From: Stieleria maiorica
GTDB lineage: Bacteria > Planctomycetota > Planctomycetia > Pirellulales > Pirellulaceae
NCBI RefSeq assembly: GCF_008035925.1
Contig: NZ_CP036264.1
Location: 1,139,774 to 1,203,773, forward strand
Length of the DNA stretch: 64,000 bases
Direction of reading: 5' to 3'
The translations under genes and the position numbers were made by a program. Of this stretch, positions 47,380 through 56,669 are shown in pieces (the stretch's first letter is position 1; each line of letters opens with the position of its first letter). A model generated the notes under the pieces. That model made no database searches. It had not been told where the DNA came from and saw only the letters and a list, made by a program, of their open reading frames with translations.

Positions 47380-49560
47380 GTGAAAGTCGGCAGCGGTGGT
47401 GGATTTCGGGCGATTCTGTACACCTTTAAAAAAGGGCGTGAAGCGGGCGGCGTCTGGAAGCTGTTCAAAGCGATGCGGACCCGCAACAGTTGCAAGACCT
47501 GCGCCGTCGGAATGGGCGGACAAAAAGGCGGGATGGTCAACGAGCTGGGCCATTCCTTCGAGGTCTGTAAGAAGAGCATGCAGGCGATGGTCGCCGACAT
47601 GCAGCCGGGCATCGATCCGAATTTTTGGAAACAGAATTCGATCGAGCAACTGCAGAAGCTCTCGCCGCGCGAGCTGGAATCACTCGGTCGGCTGATCCAT
47701 CCCCTGCGTTATCGGCAAGGCCAATCGCACTACGAGGTGATCACGTGGAAGGAGGCCTTTGAAAGCATCGCGTCGAAATTGACGGCGACTCCGGCCGACG
47801 AAACGTTCTGGTACTTCAGCGGACGCAGCAGCAACGAAGCCGGGTTTTTGTTGCAACTGTTGGCACGGGTTTACGGCACCAACAACGTCAACAATTGCAG
47901 CTACTACTGCCATCAAGCCAGCGGCGTCGGTCTGCAGAGCAGCGTCGGCAGCGGCACGGCGACGATCGTGTTGGAGGATCTGGAAAAAGCGGACACGGTG
48001 TTTCTGATCGGCGGCAACCCGGCCAGCAACCACCCGCGGTTGATGACCAGTTTGATGCGGGTGCGTCGTGCCGGCGGCAAGGTGATCGTGATCAATCCCG
48101 TGCGTGAAACGGGACTGATCAACTTCCGGATCCCCAGCGATCCGATCTCGCTGTTGGCCGGCACCAAGATCGCCAGCCACTACGTCCAGCCGCACATCGG
48201 TGGTGATCTGGCGTTGTTGTGGGGACTGGCCAAAGCGACCAAGTCACTCGGTGCGTTCGACAACGACTTTCTGTCCCAGCACACCAACGGTTCGCAAGAG
48301 TGGTTGGCCGCGGTCGATGATCTGTCGTGGCAGGAAATCGAAACCAAGTCCGGCGTCGCCCGCAGCGAAATCGAATCGATCGCCCAGCTGTATGCCGCAT
48401 CGAAGAAGTGTGTGTTTTCGTGGACGATGGGAATCACCCATCACGCCCACGGTGTTGACAATGTCCAGGCGATCGCCAACTTGGCGTTCGCCCGCGGCAT
48501 GGTCGGTCGTCCGGGGTGTGGGTTGATGCCGATCCGAGGTCACAGCAATGTGCAGGGTATCGGATCGGTCGGTGTGACGCCGAAGCTGAAGGGTCAGATC
48601 TTCGCCGCGTTGCAAGACAAGTTCGGCGTTCAATTGCCCGAGACGCCTGGCAAAGACACATTGGCGTGCATGGAGTCGGCCGCGAGCGGTGAGATCAAGG
48701 TCGGCTTTTGCCTGGGCGGCAACCTGTACGGATCGAATCCCGATTCGACGTTCGCCGATCGCGCTCTGTCCAATCTGGAATTGAACGTGATGATGAACAC
48801 GACGATGAACACCGGGCACGCGCACGGGCTGGCAAAGGAGACGATCATTTTGCCGGTGCTGGCGCGCGACGAAGAACCGGCGCCGACGACCCAGGAGTCG
48901 ATGTTCAACTTTGTCCGTTTAAGTGACGGCGGGCCGGCACGGTTGCCCGGGCCGCGCAGTGAAGTCTCGGTGATCGCCGCGGTCGGCAAGGCCGTCGTGC
49001 CCGACGCGCCCGGAATCGACTGGGATGACCTGGCTCAACCGTCGACGATTCGCAAGTGGATCGGCGCCGTCGTCCCCGGTTACGGCAAGATCGCACAGAT
49101 CGACGCGACCAAAGAAGAGTTTCAAATCGAAGGCCGCACCTTTCACGATCCCAAGTTCGGAACGGCCGATGGTAAGGGCGTGCTGCATTGCCACCGTCTG
49201 CCGGAACTGAAGGGAACCGAAAACAATCATCTGCGATTGATGACCGTGCGTAGCGAAGGCCAATTCAACACCGTCGTCTACGAGGAGGAGGATCTGTATC
49301 GCAACCAGGAACGTCGCGATTTGATCTTGATCCACCCGGACGACCTGAAACGATTCGGACTCCAGAACGACCAACGAGTCACCGTCAAAAGTGACACCGG
49401 TTCGATGAGCGGGATTTTGGCGCGGTCCTACGATTCGATTCGCAGCGGAAACGCGTTGATGTATTATCCGGAATCCAACGTGCTGGTCGCCCGGCACGCC
49501 GACCCGCAAAGCAAGACGCCCGCGTTCAAGGGTGTGGTCGTCGAACTGGTCGCCGAATGA
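47380..49560 (+). CDS. FdhF/YdeP-type molybdopterin oxidoreductase
   Basis: 726 residues from GTG 47380 with GAGGG about 12 bases upstream. The N-terminus has SCKTCAVGMGG (Cys38, Cys41), and NNCSYYCHQASG carries Cys173 and Cys177; I infer that Cys177 aligns with the position of the Mo-ligand cysteine or selenocysteine of formate dehydrogenases. Other family elements are IGGNPASNHPR, GHSNVQGIGSVGVTP and a C-terminal domain with RDLILIHPDDLKRFGLQNDQ. It belongs to the YdeP/FdhF-like group of bis-MGD enzymes. The substrate is unknown; related E. coli YdeP is linked to acid resistance. No classic four-cysteine iron-sulfur cluster motif is seen. It is a single gene. Confidence 0.92.
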   Translation: MKVGSGGGFRAILYTFKKGREAGGVWKLFKAMRTRNSCKTCAVGMGGQKGGMVNELGHSFEVCKKSMQAMVADMQPGIDPNFWKQNSIEQLQKLSPRELESLGRLIHPLRYRQGQSHYEVITWKEAFESIASKLTATPADETFWYFSGRSSNEAGFLLQLLARVYGTNNVNNCSYYCHQASGVGLQSSVGSGTATIVLEDLEKADTVFLIGGNPASNHPRLMTSLMRVRRAGGKVIVINPVRETGLINFRIPSDPISLLAGTKIASHYVQPHIGGDLALLWGLAKATKSLGAFDNDFLSQHTNGSQEWLAAVDDLSWQEIETKSGVARSEIESIAQLYAASKKCVFSWTMGITHHAHGVDNVQAIANLAFARGMVGRPGCGLMPIRGHSNVQGIGSVGVTPKLKGQIFAALQDKFGVQLPETPGKDTLACMESAASGEIKVGFCLGGNLYGSNPDSTFADRALSNLELNVMMNTTMNTGHAHGLAKETIILPVLARDEEPAPTTQESMFNFVRLSDGGPARLPGPRSEVSVIAAVGKAVVPDAPGIDWDDLAQPSTIRKWIGAVVPGYGKIAQIDATKEEFQIEGRTFHDPKFGTADGKGVLHCHRLPELKGTENNHLRLMTVRSEGQFNTVVYEEEDLYRNQERRDLILIHPDDLKRFGLQNDQRVTVKSDTGSMSGILARSYDSIRSGNALMYYPESNVLVARHADPQSKTPAFKGVVVELVAE

Positions 49561-49673
49561 CGATGCCGCCGGGCCGGATGACGCAGGGATTGTCGTTTTG
49601 CGACAAGGCTGCCATCGCTGGGCGAACGAGCTACACTAGCAGTCCGCCGCCGCTCAATGTTCGGGTTTGCGTC

Positions 49674-49752
49674 GTAGCGGAAGCCGCCAAGGCTTTCGGC
49701 CCCAGGTGCGGCGTCGCCGCGCCCGTGCGAAACTCTTGGCGAGTTCCGCTAC
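49674..49752. repeat. GTAGCGGAA...TTCCGCTAC inverted repeat, copy 2
   Basis: Second copy of the 45696-45776 element, with the same arms and a GC-rich inner hairpin (GGTGCGGCG/CGCCGCGCCC region). It lies upstream of the sulfatase gene. Confidence 0.9.
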
Positions 49753-49830
49753 CGGAAAACCACGCGGCGGCGGAAGACGAGTCTGATGCACCCCTTCACC
49801 ACCTTCAGTCCCACCGCCCACCTTCGCCCT

Positions 49831-51192
49831 ATGACCCACCGTCTACGAATCGTTTTTTCGGTCGTGCTGTTCAGCGCGCTTTTCACCAACGTCGTCTCCG
49901 CCGCGCCGCCCAACATCGTCCTGCTGCTCAGTGATGACATGGCCTGGACGGATTATGGGTTCATGGGACACCCGGACATTCAAACACCGAACTTGGACAA
50001 ACTGGCGTCGGAGTCCGCGGTGTTCCCCCGCGGCTATGTGCCGACCGGGTTGTGCCGACCGTCCTTGGCGACGCTGTTGACCGGACACTATGCATCGACG
50101 CACGGTGTGACCGGCAACGATCCGTCACCCAAGTACGCGGCCCGCGATTCCGAACTGTTCAACCAGCGACGGGCGCAACTGATTTCGTATCTGGATCAAT
50201 TCGAAACCGTCCCCGAAGCGCTCGGCAAGCTCGGCTACCTGAGCCATCAAAGTGGCAAGTTGTGGGAGGGCAGTTATCAGAACGCCGGTTTCACCCATGG
50301 GATGACGCGAGGGTTTCCCGAAAAAGGCGGACGTCACGGCGATGACGGATTGAGCATCGGTCGCCAGGGTATCGAGCCGATCAACGAGTTCCTGGATCTG
50401 GCGGTTGACCAAAACAAGCCGTTCTATCTGTGGTACGCCCCGTTCATGCCGCACACCCCGCACACGCCGCCAAAGCGTCTGTTGGACAAATACCGCGACG
50501 GACGACCGATCACGATCGCCAAGTATTACGCGATGTGTGAATGGTTTGACGAAACCTGCGGCCAGTTGATGGAATCACTGCGGCAGCGTGGGCTCGATGA
50601 CAACACCTTGATCGTCTATCTGACCGACAACGGCTGGATTCAAGATCCGGAGAAAAACGGCTACGCCCCGCGGAGCAAGCAAACGCCGTATGAGGGTGGA
50701 GTAAGAACGCCGATCTTTTACTGGATGCCGGGCAAGATCAAGGCCGGCACGCGTCCCGAATTGGTCAGCAGCATCGACATCTATCCGACCATGTTGGCTG
50801 CCGCCGGTGCGCCCGTGCCGGACGATCGGCCGGGGTTGAACCTGATGCCTCACCTGACCGGCGGCGATGCAATCCCCCGGGAGACGATTTTTGGCGAAGG
50901 GTTCGCACACGACATCGCCGACGTCGAAGATCCCGAAGCCACCTTGCTGTACCGTTGGTGCATTCAGGGCAAATGGAAATTGCTGCTGACGTATGATGGT
51001 GAGGTCAATCGATACCAGTCGACACATCCGCGGACCGAAAAAGGGCCACAGCTGTTCGATCTGATCGCCGATCCGACCGAAGAGAAAAATCTGGCGAAAC
51101 AGCATCCCGAGGTTGTTGCCCGACTCGCCGAAAAGATCCATCAATGGTACCCCGTCAAACGAGCCAAAACGATCACGACGCCATCGCTATGA
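49831..51192 (+). CDS. type I sulfatase family protein, secreted
   Basis: 453 residues from ATG 49831, which opens a signal peptide ending near VVSAAP. The alkaline-phosphatase fold is clear: PNIVLLLSDDMAWTDYG (Asp35, Asp36 metal ligands), TPNLDKLASES, and the cysteine motif GLCRPSLATLLTGHY with Cys75. The usual core is C-x-P-S/A-R, but position +4 is Leu79 rather than Arg. Downstream motifs YLTDNGW, SKQTPYEGGVRTP and KWKLLLTY fit the family. Probably desulfates algal polysaccharides if converted to formylglycine. The Leu substitution deserves checking. Its stop overlaps the next gene start (ATGA). Confidence 0.9.
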   Translation: MTHRLRIVFSVVLFSALFTNVVSAAPPNIVLLLSDDMAWTDYGFMGHPDIQTPNLDKLASESAVFPRGYVPTGLCRPSLATLLTGHYASTHGVTGNDPSPKYAARDSELFNQRRAQLISYLDQFETVPEALGKLGYLSHQSGKLWEGSYQNAGFTHGMTRGFPEKGGRHGDDGLSIGRQGIEPINEFLDLAVDQNKPFYLWYAPFMPHTPHTPPKRLLDKYRDGRPITIAKYYAMCEWFDETCGQLMESLRQRGLDDNTLIVYLTDNGWIQDPEKNGYAPRSKQTPYEGGVRTPIFYWMPGKIKAGTRPELVSSIDIYPTMLAAAGAPVPDDRPGLNLMPHLTGGDAIPRETIFGEGFAHDIADVEDPEATLLYRWCIQGKWKLLLTYDGEVNRYQSTHPRTEKGPQLFDLIADPTEEKNLAKQHPEVVARLAEKIHQWYPVKRAKTITTPSL

Positions 51193-51827
51193 TTCGAACA
51201 CTTTCACCTTTGTTGTTTCCACTTTCGTTGTGGATGTCAGTTTGTTTCGCCGCGACGTCTGCCCACGCCGGCAAGTACAACACGGTCCTGGACATCGGGG
51301 ACAGTGCCCCGGCCTGGAACGCACTGCCCGGCACCGACGGACGCAAACACTCCCTCGAATCGCTCGCGGATTCCAAGGTGGTGGTCGTCGTGTTCACGTG
51401 TAATTCGTGCCCCTACGCGGTCGATGCCGAACAACGCATCAACGGACTTGTCGATCGTTACCAGGGCAAGTCCGTCGCGGTGGTGGCGATCAATGTCAAC
51501 AAGGTCGACGAGGACCGATTGCCGGCGATGAAGCAGCGGGCCGAGGAGCAGGGATTGAAGTACGCGTACCTGTGGGACGAATCACAGCAGATCGCCAAGG
51601 ATTATGGGGCCAAGTACACGCCCGAGTTTTTCGTGTTGGATGACGAACGCAAGGTCGTCTACATGGGAGCGATGGATGACAGCCCCGCCGGTGATGAGGT
51701 GACGAAGACCTATGTCATCGACGCGGTGGATGCTGCTTTGTCTGGCAACCCAGTCGCGGTCACCGAGACGATTCCGATCGGTTGTCGGATTCGGATCGAG
51801 CGCCAGCGTCGCAAGTCGTCGCGGTGA
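51189..51827 (+). CDS. secreted thioredoxin-fold (AhpC/TSA-like) redoxin
   Basis: 212 residues from ATG 51189, overlapping the sulfatase stop. A signal peptide ends near TSAHAG. The redoxin fold is seen as VFTCNSCPYAVDAEQRI, with a C71-N-S-C74 pair, then VAINVNKVDEDRLPAMKQ and YTPEFFVLDDERKVVYMG. The C-terminus has IPIGCRIR with a further cysteine. Likely an extracytoplasmic thiol-disulfide enzyme; redox partner unknown. Confidence 0.9.
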   Translation: MIRTLSPLLFPLSLWMSVCFAATSAHAGKYNTVLDIGDSAPAWNALPGTDGRKHSLESLADSKVVVVVFTCNSCPYAVDAEQRINGLVDRYQGKSVAVVAINVNKVDEDRLPAMKQRAEEQGLKYAYLWDESQQIAKDYGAKYTPEFFVLDDERKVVYMGAMDDSPAGDEVTKTYVIDAVDAALSGNPVAVTETIPIGCRIRIERQRRKSSR

Positions 51828-52219
51828 ATCATCAACGACGTGAGTTTCATGCCCCACGGCGTCCGCGTAATAAGTTGACGGCCGTGTTGGTCGGTGCGGC
51901 CGGCGCGATCGGATTCGCCCTGTTCACCGGGTTGTTGCTGCTGGTCAACGGCACCGCCGTTCTGGTCTTCTTTGGTGCGTTGGTTGATGCAAATCCGGCT
52001 TGGGCGGAACGCAAAGGGCTGATTCAATTCGGACTGTTCGCCCTGCCGCTGGGCATGGTCGTGATCGAATGGCTGGTGTGGGATTTTTTGTGCGGGTTGT
52101 TGCGGCGCGAGGGGCGGGGGAGCGGGGGAGCCGGAAGGCAGAATGATCCGGGGCAGAATGATGAAGAGACCGGGCAAAACGATGGGGGCAAAACGATGGG
52201 GGCAGAATGGAGGCGTTAA
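51824..52219 (+). CDS. small membrane protein, translationally coupled
   Basis: 131 residues from GTG 51824, whose GTGA overlaps the TGA of the redoxin gene. An upstream TTG at 51782 is in the same frame. Two hydrophobic segments are present: LTAVLVGAAGAIGFALFTG and FGLFALPLGMVVIEWLVW. The last 35 residues are encoded by the repeat at 52136-52210 (QND and GGKTMG-like text), suggesting that the original C-terminus was altered by repeat growth. No family recognised. Confidence 0.65.
   Translation: MNHQRREFHAPRRPRNKLTAVLVGAAGAIGFALFTGLLLLVNGTAVLVFFGALVDANPAWAERKGLIQFGLFALPLGMVVIEWLVWDFLCGLLRREGRGSGGAGRQNDPGQNDEETGQNDGGKTMGAEWRR
52136..52210. repeat. GGGCAAAACGATGG-type short repeat, copy 2
   Basis: About five imperfect copies of a 14-16-base unit (GGCAGAATGATCC, GGGCAGAATGATG, GGGCAAAACGATGGG twice, GGGCAGAATGG). 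Shared with 24495-24540. It forms the 3' end of the coupled membrane protein gene. Confidence 0.8.
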
Positions 52220-52360
52220 AATGGAAAAAGAAGTGTGGCGGGAATGGTTAGCCGGATGCGTCAGCAATCGGTCCAAACATCATTCTGCCCCGAATTGTTC
52301 TGCCTGCTCCCTACCGCAGACCGACTCCACGGGCCGCTCGCTTACCGACCTGTCGATTTA

Positions 52361-52443
52361 ATCAGCCGTTTGGCGCGAGCCTACGGGCGCCAGAGCGTTT
52401 TCTTGGTACAGGAAGCCCGTACGCTCGCGCGAAACGGCTGATC
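52361..52443. repeat. ATCAGCCGTTT...AAACGGCTGAT inverted repeat
   Basis: Left arm ATCAGCCGTTTGGCGCGAGC and right arm GCTCGCGCGAAACGGCTGAT are imperfect reverse complements, and ACGGGC faces GCCCGT inside. A related copy is at 63873-63965, and one half-copy near 10325-10355. It lies in the convergent gap before the MMPL gene. Confidence 0.9.
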
Positions 52444-52517
52444 CCACGTGTGATCGGACTAAATCAACAGGCCGTTACGCGTCCCGCTGGCATGGCTTTC
52501 GAATCGTTTTGCCAGCT

Positions 52518-55301
52518 CTACCGATCGATCGCTTTCGTCGGCTTGGGTTTCCAGCGTCCCATCAGGGCGACAAAGCTGGGGACCAGAATGGTGCGGACGT
52601 AGAACGTGTCGATCAGCACGCCCAGGCCGAGTGCGAAGCCGAGTTCGATGATCCCGCGAAGCCCGATCGCCGCGTCCGATTCGATGCCCAACAGGTGCAA
52701 CAATCCGGGCATCCACGCCGAGGCGGTCATACTGAAGAATGTCGCCGCCATCACCATGCCGCAGGCCGTGATGATGCCGCCGGTCCGGGAGACCGCGTGG
52801 CGGAGGGCCGATAGCCAACCGCTTTTGCGTTGTTCTTCAACGATCCGCGTGACCAGATAGACGTTGTAGTCCTGGCCGACCGCGACCAGGATCACGAACA
52901 GGAACAGGGGAAGTTTCCAGTCCAGACCGACGTATTGATCCGCATAGATGCCACGGAAGAACAGCACCGTTAACCCGAGCGTCGCGTAATAGCTGAGTAG
53001 GACGGTAAAGATCAGATACAGGCACAGGCCCAGTCGTCGAATGACGGCGATCAGCACCAGCAGGACGGCCAGCACGACCGCGATTTTGATCCGCTGGTTA
53101 TCGGCGATGGTGACGGTTCGCAGGTCGATGATTGAGGGCGTGGTGCCGGCCAGGTAGACGCTCGATCCGGCCCAGTCCGAATTCGGATCACGGGCGATCT
53201 CGTTGAGTGTCTGGCCGATTTGCGAAACCAGTGTTTGTGTCTTCAGTGCAAACGGATCGCCTTCGATGATCACATCCAGGCGTGCCAGTCGGTCCTGAAA
53301 ACGGGTGCTGTTGGAGAAGAAGTAGTTTTGTGCAACGCGGTGTTGCTGCAACGCCCTTCGTTTCCACGCGTCACTGCTTAACAGTCCCATCTCGCGGTCG
53401 GGCGGGAAGTCGCCCAGCGGATCGTTCGGCGTTCGCACGGCGACGACGCCCGGTTGGGCGTACAGCAGATCGGACAGGCTTTTGAGTTGCTTTTTTAGTA
53501 TTTCGCGGGGTTCGTCTTCCGGGCGAACCATCAAGATCGTCACCGGATTGATCTCGCCGATCTTGAAGTGATCCGAGAGCAACCGGTAGCCGCGCCGGCT
53601 GGGCGCATCGGTGTCCAATTGGCTGCTCAAGTTGTACGTCACGGAATCTTCGTGGATCCATCCGTACCATCCCGGGACGGCCAGGACGACGATGCCAAGC
53701 AGAAAAGCCGTCAACGGGCGGCGGGTCAGCACGATCGCGATCCACTCCCACAAACCGCTCGACCGACGCGCCGCCTTTGAATCGCTATCCGAGGCAACCG
53801 ACAACAACGAACGCGTCGTTGTTTCGTCCGGGGTAACCACGTTGGGCCAGAACACGCGTGGACCGAGCGCACGCAGCAGTGCCGGGGCGAGTGTCAAACA
53901 AACGACCAGTCCGACCAACAGACAGATCGCGATGATGGGGCCGGTGTAATGGTACTTGCCGAATTGCGCAAACCAGAGCGTGCCGAGTCCGAAGACGGTC
54001 GTCAGCGCGCTGCCGAGCAACGCCGACGTGACGCCCCGCAACGCCCTGCGGCAGGCGACGGGCCACTCCGCCAACGCCGCTTCTTCGCGGAGCCGCGAGA
54101 TCAAAAACAGGCAGTAATCCGTTCCCGCGCCGAACAGGATCACGACGATAAAGATCCGGCTGGTGGTGAACACACGGATGTCCAACCAGGGCACGACACC
54201 CTCGATCGACCACTGCGTCAACGTGGCCACCATCGACGTGGAAACGACGACGGCGACGCCGATGGAAACCATCGGGACGGCGACCAGCAACGGTGCCCGA
54301 TAGACCAGCGTCAGGATCAGCAAGATCATGATCACGGTGATCGATTCGGTGTACCGGATCGCATCGCGGGAGGCGATCAGGGTTTCGCCGCCGATCGCCG
54401 CCGATCCGGTCATTTCCAATTCCAGGTGTTCGGCACGGCCCTCACGCTCGGGGATTCGAGCCAAGCTGTAGGAGCGGACCTGATCCAGGATCTCGCCGAC
54501 CGATTCGACGGTGTTGATGTTTTCCGTCGCGGCCAACTCGCTGCTCAGTTGCATCACCGCCAGCCGCGCCGACGGTTTGGTCAACAGCGATCCCAGCACG
54601 GCGTCGTCCCAGGACAACAGGTCCAGCAAGGAGGCCCAGGCGGTCAGATCCCGCTGGGCGATCGGGATCGCAAGCGTCTCGATGTCGGGGACCAGGATCC
54701 GTGCGTCGCGATCATCGTTGCTGGCTTGCTGATCGTCGCCACCGATTTGCCGAAGCAGATTCGCCCGATCAAAGTACGCGATCGCCATCCGCGGTTGGGT
54801 CAACGTGGGGGGCAAGTCGGGGACCGAATCGGCGAACCGCTCGTAGAACCGCTGGTCCACGGCGATGCAGTGGTCGAGCGATTCCAGGGCACGCGTGAGC
54901 CAGCGCTGGGCCGGTTCGGGGGCCTGCTCGATCGCACCGCCGGTGTAGCCCAACGTGATCGCGCGTTGCCAACACACCTCTCCGAAACGGTGATGCAAGC
55001 GACGCAGCAGGTCGTCGCCGACCATCAGATCGTTCTTGTCCAGCGGTGTTGCTTTGCGACCGAGCACGATCACGATTTGGCTCCGCGCCCGGTCGCCGGG
55101 AAAGGCTTCATCGAGAATTCGAGCCGACGCGACCGTGGTCATTCGCTCGGGCAAGTACTCGAAATCACCGTCATAGGCGATGTCTTTCCAGTGCGGGGCG
55201 GTCGCAAACAGGACGACCGTTGCGGTGATCCACAGGGCCAGCATCAACCGCCACCGTTCCGTGACGAATCTCGCGAGTCGTTCTGTGAAATCAGCGAGCA
55301 T
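52518..55301 (-). CDS. MMPL/RND-family exporter
   Basis: 927 residues. The architecture is that of the MMPL/SSD-type RND transporters: an N-terminal membrane helix (LMLALWITATVVLFAT), a periplasmic loop, a block of helices near residues 315-480 (ITVIMILLILTLVYRAPLL, FIVVILFGAGTDYCLFLISR), a second loop, and a second helix block at the C-terminus (IKIAVVLAVLLVLIAVI, LFLFVILVAVGQDYNVYLVTR). GAGTDYCLF and VGQDYNVYL carry the conserved GxD(Y) motif of proton-coupling helices. Substrate is unknown; members export lipids, hopanoids or drugs. Single gene. Confidence 0.93.
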   Translation of the reverse strand: MLADFTERLARFVTERWRLMLALWITATVVLFATAPHWKDIAYDGDFEYLPERMTTVASARILDEAFPGDRARSQIVIVLGRKATPLDKNDLMVGDDLLRRLHHRFGEVCWQRAITLGYTGGAIEQAPEPAQRWLTRALESLDHCIAVDQRFYERFADSVPDLPPTLTQPRMAIAYFDRANLLRQIGGDDQQASNDDRDARILVPDIETLAIPIAQRDLTAWASLLDLLSWDDAVLGSLLTKPSARLAVMQLSSELAATENINTVESVGEILDQVRSYSLARIPEREGRAEHLELEMTGSAAIGGETLIASRDAIRYTESITVIMILLILTLVYRAPLLVAVPMVSIGVAVVVSTSMVATLTQWSIEGVVPWLDIRVFTTSRIFIVVILFGAGTDYCLFLISRLREEAALAEWPVACRRALRGVTSALLGSALTTVFGLGTLWFAQFGKYHYTGPIIAICLLVGLVVCLTLAPALLRALGPRVFWPNVVTPDETTTRSLLSVASDSDSKAARRSSGLWEWIAIVLTRRPLTAFLLGIVVLAVPGWYGWIHEDSVTYNLSSQLDTDAPSRRGYRLLSDHFKIGEINPVTILMVRPEDEPREILKKQLKSLSDLLYAQPGVVAVRTPNDPLGDFPPDREMGLLSSDAWKRRALQQHRVAQNYFFSNSTRFQDRLARLDVIIEGDPFALKTQTLVSQIGQTLNEIARDPNSDWAGSSVYLAGTTPSIIDLRTVTIADNQRIKIAVVLAVLLVLIAVIRRLGLCLYLIFTVLLSYYATLGLTVLFFRGIYADQYVGLDWKLPLFLFVILVAVGQDYNVYLVTRIVEEQRKSGWLSALRHAVSRTGGIITACGMVMAATFFSMTASAWMPGLLHLLGIESDAAIGLRGIIELGFALGLGVLIDTFYVRTILVPSFVALMGRWKPKPTKAIDR

Positions 55302-55461
55302 CGTGGGCGATCGACGGAGGGCGGTCGGTGGCGGACCTCACTGGCCCGATGTCAGAAACCTGGAATTATAAGCACCCTGACAGAAGCTCCGACAAGCGTA
55401 CACCAATGGAGGCGTCTTGTGATGCGGGGGACCCCCGTTGGAGATCCGGCCTGATGATTTG

Positions 55462-55542
55462 CTAGCCCGCAGCGATAGCAAGGGCCGAGGCGGCGGCTCC
55501 CCTCACTAGTGCCTCGCGCCTCGTCCTGTCCTGTTCGTTCAT
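55462..55542 (-). pseudogene. Tat-signal-like orphan peptide (remnant)
   Basis: A 26-codon stretch MNEQDRTRREALVRGAAASA followed by LAIAAG and a stop. It has a twin-Arg (RTRREALV), an Ala-rich hydrophobic core and nothing after it. It continues a frame that starts by GTGA overlap (55647) with the previous small gene's stop. Likely the remains of a Tat-exported protein gene that lost its body, but a coincidental ORF is possible. Confidence 0.35.
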
Positions 55543-55643
55543 CGAAAACGATTCAATCAACAGGCCGGATTTTCGCCAGAAAGGGGGGCGATCGTTGGGC
55601 GACCCGATGGCACCAAGCAAAGACGAAACGCTCCCGCCGTCGC

Positions 55644-55916
55644 TCACCTTCGGTCGCCGCGGCGGACCGTCGTTCCCAGAAAGATCTGCTGAATCGGTCG
55701 CGTCGCGATGCCGCGGCTGGATTGATCGAGCATCCGGACCGTGTTCCCATAGACGTGCAGCAACCGGCCCGGGCGTTGCTCGATCGGCATCGCTTTGATC
55801 TGCTGTCGGTAGTCACCGGTCGGCAGAATGATCGGGCTCCAGCCCGTCGGTGAGGCCGCCTGAGAAAACGCGGCCGAAGCGATCATCAGAATGGTTGCTA
55901 ATATTGCGTATCGCAT
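55644..55916 (-). CDS. small secreted protein
   Basis: 90 residues from ATG 55916, with GGGGGA seven bases upstream. A signal peptide ([20 protein letters not shown]) is clear. The mature part ([20 protein letters not shown], then [15 protein letters not shown]) is basic and short, with no cysteine. It resembles other small planctomycete secreted proteins by composition only. It is immediately followed by the Tat-like remnant. Confidence 0.75.
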   Translation of the reverse strand: MRYAILATILMIASAAFSQAASPTGWSPIILPTGDYRQQIKAMPIEQRPGRLLHVYGNTVRMLDQSSRGIATRPIQQIFLGTTVRRGDRR

Positions 55917-56027
55917 AATCAAATCCCCCGGTTTAAATTTCATTGCCACTCTAGGTCACGTTTCCGATCCCGATGTTGGTCAGACGTGAAAAAAACGCAA
56001 CCCACCCACCGCAAGGCAGATTTCCAA

Positions 56028-56597
56028 ATGGGCAAAAAGATTTTGATGATCGTCGGCGACTATGTGGAAGATTACGAGGCGATGGTCCCGCTGCAGATCC
56101 TGCAAACGATGGGGCACCAAGTTGACACGGTGTGTCCCGACAAAAAGCCGGGCGACACGGTGGCCACCGCGATCCACGATTTCGACGGCGACCAGACGTA
56201 CAGTGAGAAACCGGGGCACCGGTTCGCGATCACCGCGGATTTCTCCGCGGTCGATGTCGCCCAGTACGATGCCCTGGTCGTGCCGGGCGGTCGGGCGCCG
56301 GAATACTTGCGTCTGAACGACCGCGTGCTGGAGATTGTCAAGCAATTTGACGTCGAAAAGAAACCCATCGCCGCGATCTGCCACGGCCCCCAAATCCTCG
56401 CCGCCGCCGGGGTCCTGGTCGGAAAAGATTGCAGTTGCTACCCCGCGGTGCAGTTTGAGGTCACCGCCGGCGGAGGGAAATATGTCGAACCCGCCGAGAC
56501 GATGGATTCGGCCCACACGCACGGACACCTGGTCAGCGCACCGGCTTGGCCGGCCCACCCGGCCTGGATGCGCGCCTTTTTGGACCTTCTAAATTAG
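56028..56597 (+). CDS. DJ-1/PfpI family protein
   Basis: 189 residues from ATG 56028 ([17 protein letters not shown]); a GTG at 55986 in the same frame would add 14 residues with no support. The nucleophile-containing motif is [10 protein letters not shown] (Cys118, His119), and the upstream [10 protein letters not shown] includes the acidic partner. The fold also shows [13 protein letters not shown]. Members are stress-related proteases, chaperones or glyoxalases; the exact activity cannot be told. It precedes a hydrolase-fold gene by about 70 bases on the same strand. Confidence 0.92.
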   Translation: MGKKILMIVGDYVEDYEAMVPLQILQTMGHQVDTVCPDKKPGDTVATAIHDFDGDQTYSEKPGHRFAITADFSAVDVAQYDALVVPGGRAPEYLRLNDRVLEIVKQFDVEKKPIAAICHGPQILAAAGVLVGKDCSCYPAVQFEVTAGGGKYVEPAETMDSAHTHGHLVSAPAWPAHPAWMRAFLDLLN

Positions 56598-56669
56598 GCA
56601 TCCAGGGCGGTTTCAGCGCATAATAGGGGCAGAACCTGCCAACCGTGATTGTCTGCCCAGGAGTTTAGA

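Noticed and set aside
53949..55454. Plus-strand ORF of 501 codons
   Set aside because: Antisense to the MMPL exporter gene.
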